DNA from: Candolleomyces eurysporus
Taxonomy: Eukaryota; Basidiomycota; Agaricomycetes; Agaricales; Psathyrellaceae
Length of the DNA: 64,000 nt
Reading direction: 5' to 3'
Assembly: GCA_027579435.1 (NCBI GenBank)
Contig: JANBPK010001049.1
Span: 1-64,000, forward strand
The position numbers and the translations under genes are program-made. Numbering within the stretch: the stretch's first letter is position 1; every line of letters begins with the position of its first letter. The notes beneath the pieces were generated by a model. The model was not told the DNA's origin and made no database searches. It was given only the letters and a program-made list of their open reading frames with translations. Below, piece after piece: positions 59,734 through 64,000 of the stretch.

Positions 59734-62688
59734 TCACAGCCCCGTAACCGAAGATTGGAATGGCACCCTCCCTTCACAAGCATCCAACACATGACCCCAC
59801 TTGTTCCCCATAATCCTCTCCGCCTCCCCCAACGTTCCATAGCCCCCAACACTCTTCAAAAACGCATACGCCGCATCCCGTGGATCTCCCCGCACATTCT
59901 CAGTTACTTCTGGCTTCTTCGACACAATTAGCGTATGCGGCGAGCTACTCTGTATCGTATGACACGAAAGAAACGCGGACGCTTTCTCTCTTATCTGCTT
60001 CTCCAGATGACGTCTTCTGCTCGATACCATCTGGAAAGGATATTCAGGTTTACTAGGGTCACCGATGAAGGTATCCAACAACCGACAGTCTCCGCACCCA
60101 CACCCAGCTTTAGGCCGCTTCGGAGCTGGTGGGGGTAGGATATTTGTGAGGTATAGCGTGATGACGTTCCGCAGGAAGGTGGCAAAGGGTTCGTGCGTAA
60201 CATGAGACCCGTATCCGTGGATTGTGCTTTTGATCCGTGAAAGTAAAGGTGTGTAAAATTTGTCGAACGACTCTGCGGTTTTCAGGTCGGTCGTGCTTTG
60301 GAGGATGGCGTTGAAGAGAGGGGTGGCCGACTCCAGGTCGTTAACAGCAAAGCAGATATCAACCATGCCAAAAATTCCGTCCAGATCGAGGTACTGTGGG
60401 TCATTTCGAGGCAGAGTAAGACCCGAAGTTAATATCGCAGCGCTCAATGATTGTCGAATGGCTTCCTCGACCGAGGGTTGCACGGCGTCTCCTGTCACTT
60501 GAGGCTTGTTGCTAGACGTAGCCGGAGCAAAGGAAGCTCTATTCTGGTGTAATCCATCCGCTAGAGCAACGAAAAAGCTACACATGCTTGACTGTAGCTG
60601 ATGCAATGTGTTAGGAATAACGCTAACGGCGGGAAGGGAAAAATAGGTCAATTCAACGGTGAAATGCAGGATATCGGAGAGATCTTGCCTATCGCAAATA
60701 AATCCAAGTCCGAATCGTCGTTTTGCAAATTCCAACAAAACGGGAATATCCTCAATGTTGGCTTCTTGGTAAAGCGAGAGCGCGGAGCCCATAGTGCTAT
60801 CAGCCCACCTAGGGCCCACTTCATCTGAGAGGAAAGGTACGACGACTTCAATAACTCGGATGCGGTTTTGGAGCTGCGGGATTCGCGTAAGAAGGTCAGC
60901 GATGCTAGAAAGGCATTCGGATGAGCGCATTGTCCCTAGGGTGAACGATCAGGAGAAAAAGCGCACCTGTCGTGGATCGACTCGACACCAAAGACGTGAA
61001 GAGCCTTTCTGAGTTCGTTGCAGATGAATTTGAGAGTACCGCCGCTGTGCGGGAAAGCGCCAGTCCACAATGTAACGTCACGCCAGCTGACCGCCCAGTC
61101 CATTAGGTCTCTCGCGGCTGAAGTACGCAGTTGCTCGTTACACCGGGGATCGTCGATCTCGCTCTTGGCTTGTGGAAGGTTGGAGAGTACAGCATATGCG
61201 ATCTGTTTAGCGTTCAATATTTGGGGTTCATGCTTGATCTTCCTCAGCGTTTCTTCAATTCCTTGCGATGAAATAGCGATAGAAGGCTCGTCTTTGTCAC
61301 GGAAAATAAGTAGAATAGTTCGTTGGGTTAGCCCTAGAAGATAAAGAATAGATAGAGGTCAGCTACGCTCATCACCTTTGGCAAATTCTCGCACGTACTG
61401 TCAGATACCGTCAACTGAGGCGCGATGTCCTTGTCCAGTACAATAGAGTCATCGGATATATCGAGACCGTCGAAACATGGGTCCCTATCGGCAGTGAGGC
61501 AAACCAAATTGAAAACCGAGTAGCTCTCCAACTCAGTCTTCAGTGGAGAGGTATACTCGGCAGTGTTGCTTTCCAAGTTTGCAAGGCAGACGGTAAAATC
61601 GTATTTCTCAGCGAGAGGCAGGATATATTCGACCTTGTCTGCGTCGGATCCCTCGAGGATAGAAACACCGTGTTTGAGGTCAGGTTCCCGGTAGTTGTTC
61701 GACAGCGGACATGCAAGAACCTGAGACGAGGGCATCTGTCGGTATTTGCCTTCCTTCCATTTGCGAAATACGTTTGGCAGGCTTTCTGAGGGGTCGACGG
61801 GTGGGTGATCCAGGGAAGGTTGCGGTGAGTCGGAAGAAGAATGGATTAGGTTGTACATGAGGGCGAGCCGGTATCCGGACGTGACTGGAAGGATTTTGAG
61901 AGCCGCTTCGTTGTACCAGGCGAGAATCGAGGTGCCGAAAGCAGAGTTATTTGAGACGTCGATGAGGAAGTCCTGCTCGCCATGTGATACATGAACCTGT
62001 CCGCCTTCGAAAGAGGAAGAGAGGATAACGGCGATTGTCGCGAAAATTCCTTCCGTATGAAAGCCCTCTTGGTGAAGGACGAATCTTGAAAAGGAATAAT
62101 CAATGCTGTCTCGCCATTGATAGTTTGAACTTGGCTCACTGCGATTCAGATGCACCAAGCAACACGAGTTTGTCCAGATCGCACTGAGGTTTTACACCAG
62201 TCAATTGCCCCACCCCCAACGTCTCACAGGCGGCTAGAATGGCGTTCGTAGCCAGATATGAATCCCAATTTGCGTTCTGGAGATCGACGTTGGTGGCTTC
62301 AATTTCCCAAGCACCTCCCACGCCTTCTTCTTCTTCACCAACACGTATCGGTGTCGCCACTGAGATGATTGCCTGTGCGTCGCGTTCGGATAAAGGAAGG
62401 CTAATGGTCCCCACACCTTCGATCTTCAAGCCGGGGTTTGGAGCGCAGGGGTCCGTGTGGGAGTGGAAGTAGCTGTAGTTGCTACTAACCTTGAAAGAAA
62501 GAGCGTCTTCGAAGTCGGCCTGTGGGATGAACTCTGTAAGTCTGGTGCGCCGGGAGAAGATAGAAAACCTGACGGACCTTGAGATCCTCGCCGTCTGATA
62601 ACACTGAGTCTGTATCCGTACTGGACTCGGTATCACATGGCTCCTTGAACTCTTCGTTCCTGTCGAATCGGGCTGCGTGGAAGGTCAT
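59734..62688 (-). CDS. Fe2OG-dioxygenase-domain protein, possibly catalytically altered
   Basis: Exons 62578-62688, 62140-62519, 61399-62084, 60989-61333 and 59734-60935 sum to 908 codons (907 residues); all introns are 53-65 nt with GT..AG. ATG 62688 is the first true ATG. The N-terminal 350 residues match a basidiomycete family annotated as Fe2OG dioxygenase-domain proteins: GLKIEGVGTISLPLSERDAQ, then FVLHQEGFHTEGIFATIAVI, SSSFEGGQVHVSHG, SAFGTSILAWYNEAAL and VTSGYRLALMYNL. The Arg of SGYRLAL would bind 2-oxoglutarate. The usual HxD iron pair appears as HQE, and the usual distal His (EHEV-type) is Leu (AALKI). The 550-residue C-terminal region (CGCGDCRLLDTF Cys cluster) has no assigned role. 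Substrate unknown. Confidence 0.82.
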
Positions 62689-63463
62689 GGTCTTTATAGA
62701 AGATTGATTTGAAGGGCGAAGGTTGAGACGGATGAAGGACAATGGAGGCTGTCCTCATGCAACCCCTGTCAGTTGCCGAATGCAAGGCACGCTCTGGTAC
62801 GCTAGCTAGTCCTCCTGAAATCTCCGGGGGTGAAATTGTGCACCTTCGTAGAGGTTATGGGAGGACGAGTAGGGGAGATCTGACTCAAGCTACACGAGAG
62901 CTCTCTTAACAGCTCTGACTCCCACGTCGCCAGCCGACGCGGTCCCGGGTCCCCATCGGTCCGGTCTGCTAAAGGACAGGCGCTAATCACTCGTCACTAC
63001 TGCTACCGATGTCGTGTTGATTCTCAACGCTAATTTAGGGGGCTTGGGTAATGTAGCAATTGCTGGGCGAACATTGACTTTCCCCGCGACCCTATAGAGA
63101 CGCACAATGGACTTCAAGGAAGAAGCTTGGAGACTCCGAGAATGCGTCGAACACAATTGTTGTCTACTCATATGAGCTCAATTCAAAATATCTTCCCCTG
63201 CGCGTCTAGATAAGACTGTATGATCGTCGTAACCTCCACTATCATTTCCTCAAGCGGAGCGGTGCCCGGAAGTGACGAGTGGTGCTAGTAAAAGTCAGGC
63301 TCTGCTAGTTACCTAGTAAACAGATGCAAGGTAAACCTTCGTGACCAATCTGAGGAAAGTCCACAAATTCATCTCAGGCTTGGCAGCAGTACTACATTCC
63401 AAGGCCAAGCTAAAAGTACACATCACAGATTCGTTCGATGTTCAGATCATAACCCTTTAAGCT
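62689..63463. other. Intergenic spacer
   Basis: Promoter of the Fe2OG-domain gene and 3' flank of the next minus-strand gene. No coding signal supported. Confidence 0.5.
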
Positions 63464-64000
63464 TTAACAATCATCAAACACCTCTTGGTGTTCATCTCCA
63501 TAGTTGTGCACCTGGTCGGTCGCGGTGCAACCCGCTACACATTGCCTCTTCACAATCTTCGAGTCTGCGTTAGGAGTAAAAGACCAAACCGCTTGTATGA
63601 CGCTGGAACTGGGGACCGAGTCGCCTTTTATCATGATGTTTGCCTTTCCTTCAGTGATCTCGATCTGGTACTTGTCCTTCTCTGGCTCGTTACCGAGAGT
63701 ACATATGTCCAATACGTTCTGCAGCTGGTAGCCAATGATGATGGTCCAGAATGCTTTGAAGAATGCGATTTCGGTGTCGGTCAACGGTTTGGGCTCCTCG
63801 TAAGTGAAGGAAAACTCGTAAAGCTTAGCCTCGGACGAATCGGCCCCGGAGAATCGGAAGGCTCGCGGAACGAGGAACCCATCACGGTGGGGAAAGGCGG
63901 CGGCTTTCTTCGACTCTTTGATGGACCAAGGCGTCGTGGTATGGTGAAATTCCACGAGCCTTTGAGTCGGCTCGATGGAGAAGAGCTTGTGCAACAACGT
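63464..64000 (-). CDS. Uncharacterised protein, 5' truncated by the window
   Basis: An uninterrupted minus-strand frame enters at the right edge and ends at TAA 63464-63466. Its last 177 residues include RDGFLVPRAFRFSGADSSEA, FKAFWTIIIGYQLQNVLDIC and a C-terminal region with five Cys (ending EVFDDC). The start lies beyond the window. No family recognised; codon use resembles the neighbouring Fe2OG gene, so it is likely real. Confidence 0.55.
   Translation of the reverse strand, partial: TLLHKLFSIEPTQRLVEFHHTTTPWSIKESKKAAAFPHRDGFLVPRAFRFSGADSSEAKLYEFSFTYEEPKPLTDTEIAFFKAFWTIIIGYQLQNVLDICTLGNEPEKDKYQIEITEGKANIMIKGDSVPSSSVIQAVWSFTPNADSKIVKRQCVAGCTATDQVHNYGDEHQEVFDDC

Overview
The window is nuclear DNA of a filamentous basidiomycete, most probably an agaricomycete. 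Genes carry many GT..AG introns of about 47-100 nt. The protein set is typical of mushroom-forming fungi: a questin-oxidase-like protein, an F-box protein, NACHT (STAND/NLR-like) proteins with WD40 repeats, and a Fe2OG-dioxygenase-domain protein. I could not assign a genus. Exon models were built by hand from splice consensus, frame and paralogue comparison; several sum exactly to whole codons.

Layout. (1) 1-10 kb: conserved genes. A left-truncated questin-oxidase-like gene (+), an F-box gene (+), an eleven-exon O-acetylhomoserine sulfhydrylase (-), and, across a shared promoter, a low-complexity repeat protein (+). (2) 12-29 kb and 35.5-47.9 kb: two copies (A and B) of one segmental duplication in direct orientation. 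Each holds, in order, a wrecked fungalysin metalloprotease remnant, a NACHT-WD40 gene (+), an AT-rich CpG-poor spacer, a very large Ser/Pro-rich gene E (-) and a smaller gene D (-). Between the copies lie a third NACHT gene without repeats (29.5-31.7 kb) and poorly resolved minus-strand genes. (3) 48-59.7 kb: an apparent gene desert with degenerate tandem repeats and a 1.1-kb inverted-repeat structure. (4) 59.7-62.7 kb: a 907-residue Fe2OG-domain protein (-), then a right-truncated unknown gene (-).

How it fits together. The centre is a small NLR-type gene cluster evolving by duplication. The two copies have decayed differently: copy A of gene E has nonsense codons and a frameshift that a shifted splice acceptor may compensate, while copy B has two deletions. 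Short inverted-repeat elements inserted at different sites in the two copies after duplication. Old and young versions of these elements differ at CpG sites as expected from C-to-T change at methylated CpG. A sharp drop in CpG content begins inside the NACHT exon of both NLR genes and runs through the spacer.

Caution: more than twenty single N bases occur, most of them beside homopolymers. In NACHT-A and NACHT-C, removing the N restores the frame, so some apparent frameshifts are probably consensus errors.
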